DNA of 64,000 nt from Calliopsis andreniformis (Eukaryota; Arthropoda; Insecta; Hymenoptera; Andrenidae): NCBI RefSeq assembly GCF_051401765.1, contig NC_135064.1:26138001-26202000 (forward strand), given 5' to 3'. The position numbers and the translations under genes were made by a program. The notes under the pieces are model-generated. The model ran no database searches, was not told where the DNA came from, and saw only the letters and a program-made list of their open reading frames with translations. This document shows, piece by piece, positions 1 through 11,910 of the stretch (position 1 is the stretch's first letter; the number at the start of each line of letters is the position of its first letter).

Positions 1-959
1 GTATAGACACAAGATCCGTGATAATTCTACGTTGCTCGACAGTGAGAGTCCCAAGTGTATCAAGAATATTATCTTAACTAGCACGTTCCACCTGTGAGCC
101 TATTAATCTTGTGAAATGAATGTTATCAAGTATCGTTCGTAGTATCGAAATATCCCATTCACAAAATGCCATCAGCCATGGTCTAGTTCCCATGGTTCTC
201 GCTTGTTAATTTGCGAACGTGGATTCATCGCGGGCGAGAAATTCGAATTATGCAACGAGACAACTCGCGCGATCGTCTCGGGAACACGAAATCCACCAGT
301 TCGTGCATCGGCTCGAATCGATACTTGAGAATATAGCACATGCATATGTCGTGGCCACACGACGTATTCGGTTCTCTGGTTCGCACGGTCAGATATATCG
401 CCTCAAGATGGATTACCGTGGCGTGAATATATCGCACTTTCTCTGTCAACGTTGATTTGTCGCGTATGACTGGTAGCTGCTCCTGTAGGTATGAAAAATA
501 TATAAGAGTCCACGCTTAAAAGTAGTTAAACAAGAATTACTTTATTTATATTAATAAGTAGGTATTCTATTTTCTTGTTCTGCACGAATGTGTAGGTATA
601 ATACAAATTCGTTACATGTGAATGGATTTATAGTTTTCCTTAGTCAGCACGTTAATCGCAGGAGAACCCTACAAATACGCAACATGACATTTCCTATGAA
701 CACTGATAGAGGATCAAACAAGAGTCACTCGAATATCTACTTACATTAATTATTCAAATAGGACGCCCCCTTTCCAGTAGAAGTGCAGTCACTGGCAACT
801 TTCTAGCTGCCGCGAGCACTAAATCAGCATGCACTTGGCCTTTCAGAGATGGAGCCATTAACCTTCTTACATCACAACCGAAAAGAGAAACTACCGATCC
901 GCCAGCGAATCTGAATTCCCACCTCCCTCATGCCCCAATATCGTTCTTTCGTCCATTCC
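1..959. other. AT-rich non-coding DNA, nothing recognised
   Basis: I see only short frames of under 80 codons, overlapping on both strands. There is no repeat shared with the rest of the window and no RNA gene. Small palindromes occur, such as GTCGTG-GCCA-CACGAC near 348, at a frequency expected by chance. Confidence 0.6.
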
Positions 960-1570
960 CCGAGTGTCCCCGCTTAAAATCAGTCCCCGTGCGAGCGAGA
1001 GAAACCTGTCGGGAGAATTGACCGCGAGAATCACGGAAGAACGAAGAGGCTGTAACGCAGGACACAGGAAAGGAATAGGGGGGAGTAAGGCAGGGAGACA
1101 AGAGACGAGAGCAAAGGAGTTACGGGGGAGTCCAGGTCCGTCTGACAGTGAGGTGTCGGGTGGTCGGGGTCTGGCTTGCTGTCAGCTTGTCAGCCTGTCA
1201 GCCCACGCACGTTTGCACCGCGGCAGTCAGGCTCGTGTGGATTCACACCGACTGTTCGCGCCGCGTACACATTGAATCGGCCTGGCGTGCATTGTTCCAG
1301 CCTCGAAGCGCCTTTTGCTGCCGCGGCCTGCGTGCCTGCGCGCGTGCATAGACCGAGGTGACGCGCTCGATCCGCGGCTTACACGGGGACGTCATTAGTC
1401 GCGGGATCGGTGCCCGTCGATCCGCTTTAACGAGCGCCCGTCGAAAATTCCGCGCGCGGTTCTCACCGCTTAAAGGCGTGACGCGTGATTCTTTTCGATT
1501 CTGGACGCTCCAGGTGAGATCCGACGCGTCAACCAGATTGGATTTCTCGGACCGTTCGGATCACGTGGAT
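960..1570. promoter_or_regulatory. CpG-dense block, possible 5' exon or promoter region
   Basis: The block is visibly richer in G+C and CpG than its flanks. It contains an initiator-like TCAGTC at 980-985 and a good splice-donor sequence, CAG followed by GTGAGA, at 1511-1519. Overlapping frames of 61-103 codons are rich in Arg, Ala and Ser, as random GC-rich DNA gives, and none resembles a known protein. A non-coding first exon ending at 1513 on the plus strand is possible but rests only on these motifs. The alternative is an ordinary GC-rich patch. Confidence 0.2.
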
Positions 1571-1977
1571 TAAGAACGCCACGAATCAGAAGTTTTGTGC
1601 TGGTCTTAAGGGACGTCGGTGACGGCGTTTCTTAAGTGGTCTCATGTCAAAGTTTTCTTTTATGGAACGCTTTCAGATGATTATTGAAGAAAAAGGAAGA
1701 CCAGAGGATGATTGATACGGTTTGTTTATGCGGGAATATTGCGTAAGTTGATAATCACGGCTGAATCTGATTCTGCTATAGTTGCTGTCTTCTGTGGAAG
1801 CACGGTTTGGAAAAAGTATAAGTTGTATGCAAACACACCTACTTCTATGTAATATTTTATAATGAAATCACTTTTTTCTTTAGCGTTTCACTCCTAGTCT
1901 TCTCGCTTACTTTGTTCAGAACCCAGTGCCATCATTTCTGGATTGAGGACTGAAGAAAGAGGGTAGAAACCCTCTGA

Positions 1978-2250
1978 AATGATGACCTCTAGTATGAGGG
2001 TGAAAAGGGATAGGAAGATTCCCTAACCATTGTGGGTACCCATGTAGTATCCAGGAAGGAATCTCGAGCATTCGGGGGAGATCCGTCTGTGGCGAAGCTA
2101 GGGAAGGACCTGAGGAATTAATGGTCTCGAGTATTTATAGTCTTCCGAGAGAGTGTGATAATGACATCGCATCCACTGATTAGATCAATCGCTGATTGAA
2201 TCCGTCAAATCAAGCCTACGAGAAATAGTTCACGAAAGACCAATACACTA
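1978..2250 (+). repeat. Dispersed repeat family A, copy 1
   Basis: This stretch aligns almost end to end, in the same orientation, with 20559-20825. Shared blocks include the run TGAAAAGGGATA, the segment AGATCCGTCTG, the segment ATGGTCTCGAG and the 15-base TATTTATAGTCTTCC, and the two align continuously with small indels until AATAGTTCACGAA. I see no terminal inverted repeats and no coding remnant, so the class is unknown. An LTR fragment or another non-autonomous element are both possible. The boundaries are where alignment fades and are soft by 10-20 bases. Confidence 0.8.
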
Positions 2251-4530
2251 TTTAATAGCTCGTGCCCATCCCAGTGTAGACTCACGCAACGAAAACTAGC
2301 GGAATGTGCATAACGGATAGAAAGGCGTCCGAGACTAACATAATTAATATAATCGGAATCTACTTGAAGCGGAAAGATGGCTACTTAGCGATTAATTGAA
2401 AGGCAGTAATTGGCTAATTAAATTTTATGGACTACAAATGTAAACATTATCACACGTTATCGTACCGTTCATGCTACATAGACAAACTTGCTTCAATTTA
2501 CCTGGTATAGATTGTTACCCATCCTCGCGCCGATATTATGTATAAATTTGTAAAGCAACCCATGAATTAGATTACAATATTCAAATCATTCATCTCTTCG
2601 TGCCCTTAATAAGCGTAACTCACGCTTTACACTTGCCTCTACTGCAACATAATTAACGAGTATTCTTTTTAATACCCCGGTTGCATTAAAATCACCGCAG
2701 AAAAACTATCAGCATTGTCTAATATCATGCGTTAACATCGCCTCGTCTCGTTGCTAGAATTAATATCACGCTGGTGGCTTCGATACCGATCTGCCTATCC
2801 TATCTGCTCGTTCGTTACACTCGGCCAATAGCTGTTCCCAATCTATCTTCGCTGACGTCAGAAACGTCCATTTTTCCCTCTCTGTCGATCGATGCAACCG
2901 GTTTGCGGAAGGAAAAGAAAAAAGGAACAACGAGAGAAAAAAAGTGCGAAAGCAACGTTGTTAGCTGCCCCACTCGCTGACTGAATTGCACTTTCATTAG
3001 AACTACCCACTCGCTATCGGCTACGCGCTACTGTTCTGCGCCACTGTGTAATTTCTCGATAAGGATAAGACGGCCAACTGCAGAAGAATCGTTTACCTAG
3101 TTGTTACGGAATAGTATGGAGATCGTCGAGATAGTGTACTCTAAAGACTCATTCTTGTACCAGTCACGCAAGAGGAATGAAAATCCAAGTATAGCTTTCT
3201 CGAGGGATGATGAGACCCTGCTGTCTACTATCGGTTTAGTTCTCGAGATCTTAATCTTTCGGTAGCGATAGGGATCCAGAAGTCAATCCTCAGAAATCGA
3301 GAATCGTTTAAATCATTCTTTGATATTTACGTCACACCAAGTAGTGGTTAGTATGCGATTGCATAGTATACTTTAATCACAGTGGTATAGATTATAGATA
3401 CTTTGTCTATCGTGATATCAGAGTGATAAAGCGTTTGACATCGTTTTACGATGATGTGGCGGAACAGAGCGACAAATTTCAGATAAATCTGAAACAGTTG
3501 ATAACATCGTCGATAAGAGAACAATACGTTTAGGTGAACGCTGGTTGCGACCGTGAAGATTCGCCCACTGATAGTCTCGGCCGAGTGACATCGCTAAGCG
3601 AGGCGGAACTGTCGCTCATCCGAGACGCTTGACATTTAGCTCGACGGATTAAGGACGACTGGCGAGTATTAGAAATGAATGGAATGAATCAACAATCTAA
3701 ACTCTGATAACCTCAGTGTCTTTAATCATTCCTTTGAATGAAGCCAATTATTACCTTCCCTCAGGGTAAGGTTTCGTCAGATTTTTCACGTGTACCTACT
3801 TGCTATTTTGTATTTCTCGAACTTACACGATAAATTTTAACCGATACAAAATTGAATAAAAATTCTCAGTATTAAAGTGATTGTAAATTGATCCATACTT
3901 TATTCAAAAGAACTTGCACTCGATAAAAGTTCTGGAGCGCCCCAGGCGTCTATCAGCGTGTTGTCGAATTACTTAATTTATATAAGAATCCCGTCTCAAA
4001 GTGTGCCGCGACTCCATTCCGCCAATAAGTCACGGCTGGAAGTAATTTACACCGATTCACAATAACAACGCTCGGGGTAATTAATAAAATTCCAGATAAT
4101 TTACGGTCCCGTCGCTTCGATGCATCGACTGTGCACGTGGACGTTCATTACAGCGAGGAATAGCGATCTGGGTACTTCGTGATCTTTATCTAAAATACTT
4201 TAATGTCACAGAGATTACAAAACTCATAAAAGGTAGACTTAAATTAAGAGAACATATATTTACTAAATACAAGAATAAACTGAAAGAATATCCTTTCCTA
4301 ATAAAAAGTCTCACTCGTGAAATGATATCAGATAAATAAAATTTCAAATGTTGCAGCCGATATTATTAAATCGTCAACTATAAAATAACCGGAAGAATCG
4401 AAGAGTCCTCCTCTGCTATCCAATGTATTCACTTACCTTTTACCAATCCCACACTCTCCGATCGGTTAATTTAAATAACTCCAACATGTGTAGCCAAAGA
4501 AAAATCACGGAGCAGAGCCTTTAATTCAAC
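2251..4530. other. AT-rich non-coding DNA, nothing recognised
   Basis: About 2.3 kb with no frame above 70 codons, no tandem repeat and no match to the other repeats in this window. TAAT-core motifs are common, as expected for this base composition. Confidence 0.6.
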
Positions 4531-5103
4531 TTGACAGCCCCGTGCATCCCAGAATCAATCGTGGTTTGCATATATGCATTCGATTCCCGTTGTCCAGGGG
4601 CATTATCCCCAACAGCGATCTACCGTACACGCGCACGTCCGCGCGCGATCGAGCCGAGGGGCTCCTCTGGGCGCGAAGTTGGCGCGCTGCTCACCCCTAA
4701 ACGTATTATTATCCGGTAACCCATCTTAATTGACCTCACCCCGTAAGCGCGCACGGTACGTCGGTAATCGGTGCGATTAAATCGGCTGATCGCCGACGCA
4801 ACGGACGTATATGATAATTCAGTGGGTAACCAAAGCCAGCGGTCAATGGTCGCGCACCTGTTCTCTAAACTCCCCCTCTACCCGGGCCCCTTTCTTTCTC
4901 CCCAGCTCCCTGGCTCCCTTGTCTCTTTCCACTCGTCGCCTCTCACCACGCCGCCGCCCCTCTCCTTCTCTCCCGTGGGTCAAGGCACGTCTAGGTTGTT
5001 GCGAGGCCGTTTACCCCTTACCACGATACACAACACACCCGCCTTGCAGTCTCTCTCCCCCCGCGAACTCCCCCCTTTTCTTCTCTCTGTCCCCTGCTTC
5101 TTC
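4531..5103. repeat. CpG patch followed by a pyrimidine-rich tract
   Basis: Positions 4620-4700 are CpG-dense. From about 4866 to 5103 the plus strand is strongly C/T-rich in two runs (4866-4980 and 5050-5103). The two overlapping frames here (104 and 113 codons) are Ser/Pro/Leu-rich, which is what pyrimidine repeats encode by default, so they are not called as genes. Similar tracts of either strand recur through the window. Confidence 0.55.
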
Positions 5104-5130
5104 CACGGTTAGGTCCGTGTACTAACCGTG
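5104..5130. other. Perfect 9 bp inverted repeat
   Basis: CACGGTTAG at 5104-5112 is followed, after nine bases, by its exact reverse complement CTAACCGTG at 5122-5130. It directly follows the pyrimidine tract. A stem of this length with some loop size is not rare in 64 kb, so function is not implied. Confidence 0.45.
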
Positions 5131-5331
5131 TATATCTAATAAGCTCGTTTCGTCGTCTGGTGGAAGCGGGACAGTGGGCTGATCGACGCGGTTAAAGGTT
5201 CAGGTTGGTATTAAATGCCTGGCAGATCGGTAAAGGCTACTTGGTTACTCGGCTGGGAGACTGTTATGAGAGGATTCTAGTTACGCTACTGTGTCAATGC
5301 ATTGGTAATTGTGTTTAGTTATTGGTATATA

Positions 5332-5573
5332 CAGTTAACCCTCTTACAACGCGATTAATTCGTACCGTGTTACGTGGATACTGCGTTACGAGAAACTCAG
5401 AATTAGTGTGCATCAGAATAATTCGTGCTGTGTTATATGGAAATGAGGGTAATTCCCCGTTAATTTCAATCGTAAAAGTGAACATGTTATAGAGACATCG
5501 CGTTTTAAGATTACCGCTCGTCGCAATTTTTGCTCCTTGTTATGAGGGTACCGCGTTATAGGAAGGTTTACCT
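5332..5573. mobile_element. MITE-like element with TA flank and about 22 bp inverted ends
   Basis: The left end, CAGTTAACCCTCTTACAACG, is preceded by TA at 5330-5331. The right end read on the opposite strand is AGGTAAACCTTCCTATAACG, so the ends form an imperfect terminal inverted repeat. The interior repeats GTTA-containing units such as CCGTGTTACG, TGCGTTACG, TGTGTTATATGG and CGCGTTATAGG. TA flanks and CAGT termini are typical of the Tc1/mariner-pogo superfamily; that placement is inference. At 242 bp with no transposase it is non-autonomous. The right end is decayed and its last bases are uncertain. Confidence 0.65.
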
Positions 5574-7169
5574 TCGTCAGGTTAGAGACCAAGCAAAATA
5601 GGTACACTATTTATTAGACTAGGAATGGGTACACGCTTGCATGGGCAGCAAATGTAATGAATTGTAATAAGTATTGCATAGAGTACAGATTGAAGTAAAA
5701 TATAAGTACCGCTAAGCACCGTGAACACTGTCAGAAAAAAAGACATGTGGAATTCTAATCATTTCCAGTAGTATGCATCTGGAATTGAGCAGCCAAACGT
5801 AAATGCATCGCTAATTGGACCAACAGCGTGCACGCAGAAAAACCCAGGATCGATTATAAACTCCGTCAAACCAATCCCATTGAATAGATTAAATATGCTC
5901 CTGTGGTAGAAGTGCAGGATGTTCCCTGCTAAGCGCACAATCTGCAGCAGGGCCCTGAACTTGAACAAGATACTCCTCAGAGTAGTCTATTAGGCAAACT
6001 TATAATTAAGTACTTTCTCACTCTGCAACGTTGTCAGTGTCGATTGGATTAATCGTAAACGTCTCAGAAGGTACCGATGATCGGTCGGTAGGTGAGAGGT
6101 GAGTCACTTCAGATGCGGAAACATGTCGCTGGCAGGGTTCCGGTGCACGATCATCGTGACAGTCATCGGCTATCTCCTTGTCTCGACGAATAGCGTCGCC
6201 TTTCACTGGGTGACGTTCTCAGGATTTAATAGACAAATAGAAAGACGTTTGTGAGCGTAATATATGATTATCGTCGAGTCCTTCCCGACTTAAACTGCCG
6301 TAATACGTGGTTGAATAGTAAATAATTGCGTTCGCGGGTTGGGAAAAAAACGGAAGAGACGCGAGGAGAAACTAAGCGACGCCAATGTCGAGTATAATAG
6401 TTAATAAATACCTCGGCAACATCACGGGCATCAGGGCCTCGTATCGCTTACATGAAAGCAATCTCGCGCCGTGGAGCCTCGCGATTAATTATCCCTGACG
6501 AAAGCTTTTCACCGATGCATCGTACAACTGTTCAAATTAATTGCTTATTCTGTGACCGACTGGCCGGTGATAGGCTGTGCAACGTCATTGACGCAAGGTC
6601 AAAGAGGAAGTCATCGACCACCAGCACCTTCGTCACAGAAAATCACGATGGAACAATGTACTTCCTGGTTACACGTTTCACCCTGGTGGATATCGCAAGT
6701 TTAATGAAGCTTGTAAAACTGTCAAATATGAACATTACAATAACGGTATGTAAGTCAAAGGAAACTACTCTCCGCCAACTACAAACGATAAGTGATCACA
6801 AAAGAAACCGAGCTATGCTTATTTATGTTTCTGTATGGTCTCGATTTGAATGAGATAGAATGCACGTAGGTGACTTTAGGCGTAGGTTAGCTGACGTGAA
6901 CATATGCGATTTTAAGAGGTCAATCGAGATTAAGTTGTAGAGCCACGGAGTCGTATTATGGGTAGAATATACTGAGGCACATGGTATACGTTTATGTATT
7001 GCATACATTATTTATTAGGTTGAATGTCTGGAAGCATAAGCGGAAAAAGTGGTCAATCATACTTCTGTCCACAGCGATATCGAAAGTATGTTAAGAACAT
7101 ATTTCTAAAAAGCGTGGAGAAAATGTGGTTTCCACAATTTATCCAGGAGTCAGCGCGCCGCTACGCACT
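5574..7169. other. AT-rich non-coding DNA
   Basis: The largest frame, 133 codons at 6452-6853 on the plus strand, is compositionally unremarkable. It matches no family I recognise, and I see no promoter or splice context. Nothing else is seen here. Confidence 0.5.
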
Positions 7170-7184
7170 GCCAATTTGTAGACG

Positions 7185-7622
7185 CGTGCATGCGTGGCGC
7201 GCACGATTCACAAAGCTGGACTCCCGCGTGTTGGTGGTGTGTACGCACGCGAGAACACCTACACGCTAACGTCCGGTTGCGCGTATCCCAGGCCGTTGTA
7301 GTCCCGGTTTCTCTCCGCCGCATGCGTTATAATCTCGATATCCCATATATCCACGTACAAGACATGCCTCCCATTTTAAATATACCATCGTGTAATTCAT
7401 AATAAATGACTTATAAATGCAATGTACTTTTTGTAGCGGAGCATCGCGCGCCCGTTGTGCAGGCAACCACGCCGTGGCTCCTCCTTATCTATGGCTTGCC
7501 GTTCTGGCGCATGCGCGAGAGCGACGACGCATGCGCTCGAGACGCGCGGCCCGCACGGACGCATGCGTACCGCGTGACGCGACCGTTTTCTCCTACCTTT
7601 CTCGTTCGCGCACATGCGTGTG
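7185..7622. promoter_or_regulatory. Cluster of NRF-1/Ewg-like GCATGCG palindromes
   Basis: Within about 430 bp there are five GCATGCG cores, at 7188, 7320, 7509, 7529 and 7561, plus a related CACATGCGTG at 7611. The site at 7507-7516 is GCGCATGCGC, the core of the consensus bound by vertebrate NRF-1 and its insect homologue Erect wing. The site at 7559-7568 is the perfect palindrome ACGCATGCGT. Three sites lie within 60 bp. The surrounding DNA is CpG-dense, which raises the chance rate, but the local density is still striking. A promoter or enhancer is inferred. No adjacent gene is visible to assign it to. Confidence 0.4.
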
Positions 7623-8159
7623 AGCCGTTTCTAGCGCGCGTCTTCTGCTCCGATGATTTAGATAAATTAAAAGTATATCGGGACGCGCGTAACGCATCCT
7701 CCTGCGTCCGCATTCCAGTTTTCCCACTGATATCGCGTGTCGTGGGGATTTTACTGTTCCCCCAGCTTAATACCATCCTCAAGTAAATTGAAGCTCATAG
7801 CAGACGTTAGCGCTCTTCCTAGCGATCGCGTTACATAATATACGATAGGATCGATTAAATACCTCGCAAAAATATGTCGATGTAAAGTGCTTCTATCAGT
7901 CTCTTTTCTCCGAGGCACTTTAATTTCATGCTCAGGCATCGTGTAAACGTTTCACGAGAGCTAAAAGATCAAGCAAGACTCAAGATATGATTAACTTTCA
8001 TAGCAAATTTCCGTCTCGCGTACGACAGGAAGTCGAACAATGCGATAGCAGGGGGATGAGCGAGTAAACAGCTGAAGCCTCGGCGTTGCAGCCTGAGATA
8101 CCAAAGACGTCAGGCAAGAAATCCTACACGCGACGCGGAGAACCGCAGCAACGTACGAA
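7623..8159. other. Non-coding DNA, nothing recognised
   Basis: Mixed-composition sequence with short overlapping frames on both strands. No repeat and no motif cluster were seen. Confidence 0.5.
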
Positions 8160-8720
8160 AAGCCGTCTATCGAGTGATCTATCTGCGACCGCTTAAATGG
8201 TTGTCGCCGATACGAATTACCGAGTAGCCGAGGCCTCGGGATCTTTGTATTTCTCGTGTATATCTCCCGGCTCGAGTGGGACGAGGCTGCGTGACCGTGC
8301 CTCCGGTAAAAGACACGGCAAGATTTATCGAAACCCGATGCGGCAAATGCGCCGATATATGTATGTCGGGCCGCTCGAAAACGCTCGAAGAATCGTTCGA
8401 TACTAAAAATAAAGGAGCGTCGCGCCTCGGTCGCCGCGGTCGGCTGTGTCCGCGGCGAGGGGGAGCGTGCGCGAGCGACGAGCGTAGCAGCAGGGGTGCG
8501 ATTAATCGTCGTAAGCAATCGCTTATATTCTGGAATTTTAATTCGCAGTCAGTTAAGCGTGCCTGCTTGCCTACGGGACGAACAAAACGTCCAGCGTGTT
8601 GCGAAAAGTGGGATTCAAGCGGCGCGCATCCGAGCCCCGTGTATCTACGCGTCTGTCGAATGCCAGTGGACGCCTGAAATCTAGCCGCGCGGACCGTCAC
8701 ACCTGCGTCAGAGTCGAACG
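8160..8720. promoter_or_regulatory. CpG-dense block
   Basis: A GC-rich, CpG-dense patch in which frames of 133 codons (plus) and 173 and 175 codons (minus, two frames) overlap. Long frames on both strands at once show that stop codons are simply rare at this composition, not that a gene is present. None has a recognisable domain. It may be a promoter or a first exon of a gene extending outside the visible signal; evidence is composition only. Confidence 0.2.
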
Positions 8721-11399
8721 AGGCTGTTGTACCGGTCGTGGCTTGGAAAAGTGACGACGACGACGCGTATGTCGCGTTAACTCGACAACTGCCTCGAATA
8801 ATAATATGTGGCGAGAAATGGAGTAGGCTTGTTGCGTCCGTAAGAGTCGAGTCTAAGAATCTTCGATCGATGCCTGATCTGAGAATGGAGTAGTGGAGAT
8901 CTGGAGATTGCCAGGGTTATGTTGAGTTTTGGTGAGAATGGAGAAGTTTATAGGATTGAGGTACAATATCTCGTTACTTGGATGCCTAAGATGACAAATG
9001 TCCCATTAAATGGATAACTGAAGAGTGCCTGTTCCGATACTTATACTGCATCCCAGTAGCTGTATCTGCTAATTTAGGATACTGTTTTTTTATTTCTTTT
9101 GAGTGTATTAGAATTGATGTGTCGTACCGATACATGGTCAGCTACTAAACTTTTAACTTATCTGTGGATGGTAGAGAAAAAAATCTTAAGCTTCCAAAAA
9201 GGTTAGCACTGTCCAATAGTAACAACGCCCAAGATTTTCCAGAAGCTTTGATAGCTACTGCGGCAGTCCTGCAGAACTCGATGTGCCATGCGGACCCCTA
9301 TATCATCCAGCTTTCCTGTAACCACCTTCGTTTGCATCGCGACGGTCCATGGCTCTTTTTCACATGGAACGGCTGGAAAGTACGCACGGCATGTGTATTA
9401 CTTATAATAGCTGGATACGCGCCAGTGTGTACAAAGATGTAAAACGCGCTTGCGACCGTGGTTGGAAAGATTCCACGTCTCCCGCAGCGGGGTGCCGCCG
9501 CTAAATAATGCAATAACATAAGAATTATGGCAACTTAATGATACTTTATGTATAATTATATGGTTGCGTCGCCAGGGCCACGTCGCTGGCCGTTTTGTCC
9601 CGATTGCGGGTGGTAGACGACGCGACTATTCTCGTCTTCCTTATAAATTGCGATTCGCCACGTAGCATGATTTTCTGCCGCGATTGCCTCGCCGCTCCTT
9701 TCCTCCCTTTGTGCGACCTCCCGATGAAAATCCATGCGACGAGTGAATTCGTTCGCTAATATTCGCGCGTCGTCGACGAACCTTGATGATGATGGCACCT
9801 TTTGAGGAAAGAAAACCGAAGTGGCTGGTAAGTCTTCTCGAAAACCACTACAGTTTCTGCCATAATGTCCTGAAAGTTCCTTTACCAATTACCCATATCC
9901 TTTCTTTATCGTTTCGAGGAATGCATTAGCATATCCCAGTGTTCGTGGAGGCAGCGTTCCTGCTAATAGAAAGAACGAACCATTCATTTATTGCAGGCGG
10001 TTGTCGCATTCGCGTATTATGCGTTTTCACACAATGTCAGGAACGACATTAACTTCGTGTTTTCGAAACAAACGATCCTGGACTATTGTGAGTTTTATCG
10101 CCGTCGGGCATCCCGTGGCGAGGGTAATCGCGGCAATTTGAAGGGAATCGCTTTTTGCTTGTAACACGACAATGCCCACAAAGTTTAATGGGGTAATGGG
10201 ATAAAGCTGGATGGATATTTAATATTCTTCACACGGATTCGCGGTAATTTGCCGTCTTATTTTTAATTTTCGGCCACAAACGTCTGGAGCGGGTGCACGC
10301 GAGGACGCGAGCCGATTAGCGAGGCGGTGTCACGCGATCTAACAACCACCGGAACCTCTGACGTGCACGTTGACTTTGTACTCCTTTTCAGGGTAACTCT
10401 TTAAAACCTGCGGCAACGTGGTGTTCATTTAAAACGCGTTATATATGCGAATGGTAATGGCCTGTCGACCATAATTGTCGATCCACTCGAACATCCTCCG
10501 ATGCGTGTTCACGGATCCAACAGAGGGCCGTTTTTACTCGCGTTATTAACTACAGATACATCGATAATCGTGGTCCGGCGGGTTTTTAGCGTTCTTAACG
10601 GAACATCGAAATGGAAAGGGTTTTATGCTGTAAACGAGGAAAAGTTGGTAATGGAAGACACTCGTTTGCGGGCATTGAAGCCGAGAGTTTTATGGTTTTG
10701 CTGAGTCCTGGTCCCTTTAATATGGTCACGCAAAATTATGTTTTTCGTAGGCTAGTACTTAATTTCCGGTTAGCTGCGCCACTTAATTAAGTTTTTCTCA
10801 GGTGAACTCTCAATTGCTGTATGGCTCTAGTTTGAACCGGTTTTTCATACAAAACATCGCCTGCTAGCAATGATAATTTAGCCTTGCTCTGGCAGTTCTT
10901 CAGTTGAGGAATCACCTGGAACAATTAGGGGTACAAAATTCAACGATACCAGCGAGCCACAAGTTCAGGCAAAATAAAACATCCGCGTAGACAGCGTCCC
11001 AATGTCTCCTTGCAAGTATATATTCCACCTAAATTACACACATTGGCACCCGCGATCACGCCCAGCTCTACTACGGTTCTCCACCCAGTCTGTAAACATC
11101 GATCTATCAGAACGTGGGCAGTGAAAGCTGCCTCGTTGTCTCGCTGGTGGCCGATCCGTCTAACGAGGTGTTATTTTCCTAACAGATTACCAACGAGTTC
11201 TCCATACATTACTGGCTAGAACCAAAGCTGATAGATAAACAGTCCGTGTACCATGAAAAAAGAGCTGAGTGAAGAAAACCAGGCGATCGCAATGAAAATC
11301 CAAAATCAATCGATACCCCATTGTAACGATCCTCGACGATAACGAGCAACAAGTACCCTTCGAAAGTTTGACGAGTACCAAGTCGTTTCGTGCAGCTTC
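8721..11399. other. Non-coding DNA, nothing recognised
   Basis: About 2.7 kb of mixed composition. A short plus-strand frame beginning ATGATGATG at 9785 meets a good donor-like sequence, GTAAGT, at 9830, but the frame is closed upstream by a stop, resembles no protein I know and continues only to about 50 codons. It is noted and not called. Confidence 0.5.
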
Positions 11400-11910
11400 A
11401 CCGAGGATGCAGACAAAAATCCGGAGGGGCAGCGGGCGCAGAGGGGTGGCAGTGGGGAGGCAGAGGGAGACAGGTAGGGAGGGACTGGTAATTTATAATG
11501 TGTAATATGTAAAGTGGTAATGGACGGCCGGTTGTAGTGGTCGCGTTCGATGCAACCTGGAACTGCAGGTTGAGAGAGTCTCGAGGCAGTCGGAGCAACC
11601 AGACCAGGCAACTGGCTGCGGAGATGTTGCAAGGAAGGGGCGGAGGGGGCCTCGTGGGGCGAAAGGGGGGACCCCAGGGGCGTCGTATGGGGTACCTGGC
11701 CCCGAGAGGGCAACGACGGCGGGGGATGAGAGAGAAACAGAGACGGTGGGGAAGTCGGACGGCGAAGGAAGAGAGAGAGAGGCTGGGACGTGTAGCGGGA
11801 GCAAGGGGTGAGAGTGGGGGCCGGAGGGGGCCGAAGGGGGGCGAAGGGGGGCGAAGGGAGGCGGAGGGGGGTGGAGAGGGAAAAGAAAGAGAAAGAGAAC
11901 ATCAACCGCC
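11400..11910 (+). repeat. Purine/G-rich block
   Basis: From about 11400 to 11910 the plus strand is dominated by G and A. It produces the window's longest frame (plus strand, 11537-12307, 256 codons, Gly/Arg/Glu-rich) and two long minus-strand frames (199 and 182 codons, Pro/Ser/Leu-rich). These are mirror products of one low-complexity tract and are not called as coding sequences. Confidence 0.6.
11816..11876 (+). repeat. 10 bp G-rich tandem repeat, G-quadruplex candidate
   Basis: Runs of G occur at 11816-11820, 11826-11830, 11836-11841, 11846-11851, 11856-11858 and 11866-11871. Successive run starts are spaced at exactly 10 bases, giving an approximate unit GGGGGSCGRA. Four runs of five to six G with loops of four to five bases satisfy the usual intramolecular G-quadruplex pattern on the plus strand. 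Confidence 0.7.

Noticed and set aside
9785..9835. ATGATGATG-started short frame meeting a GTAAGT donor
   Set aside because: The frame is closed upstream by a stop, encodes nothing recognisable and has no promoter or acceptor context.
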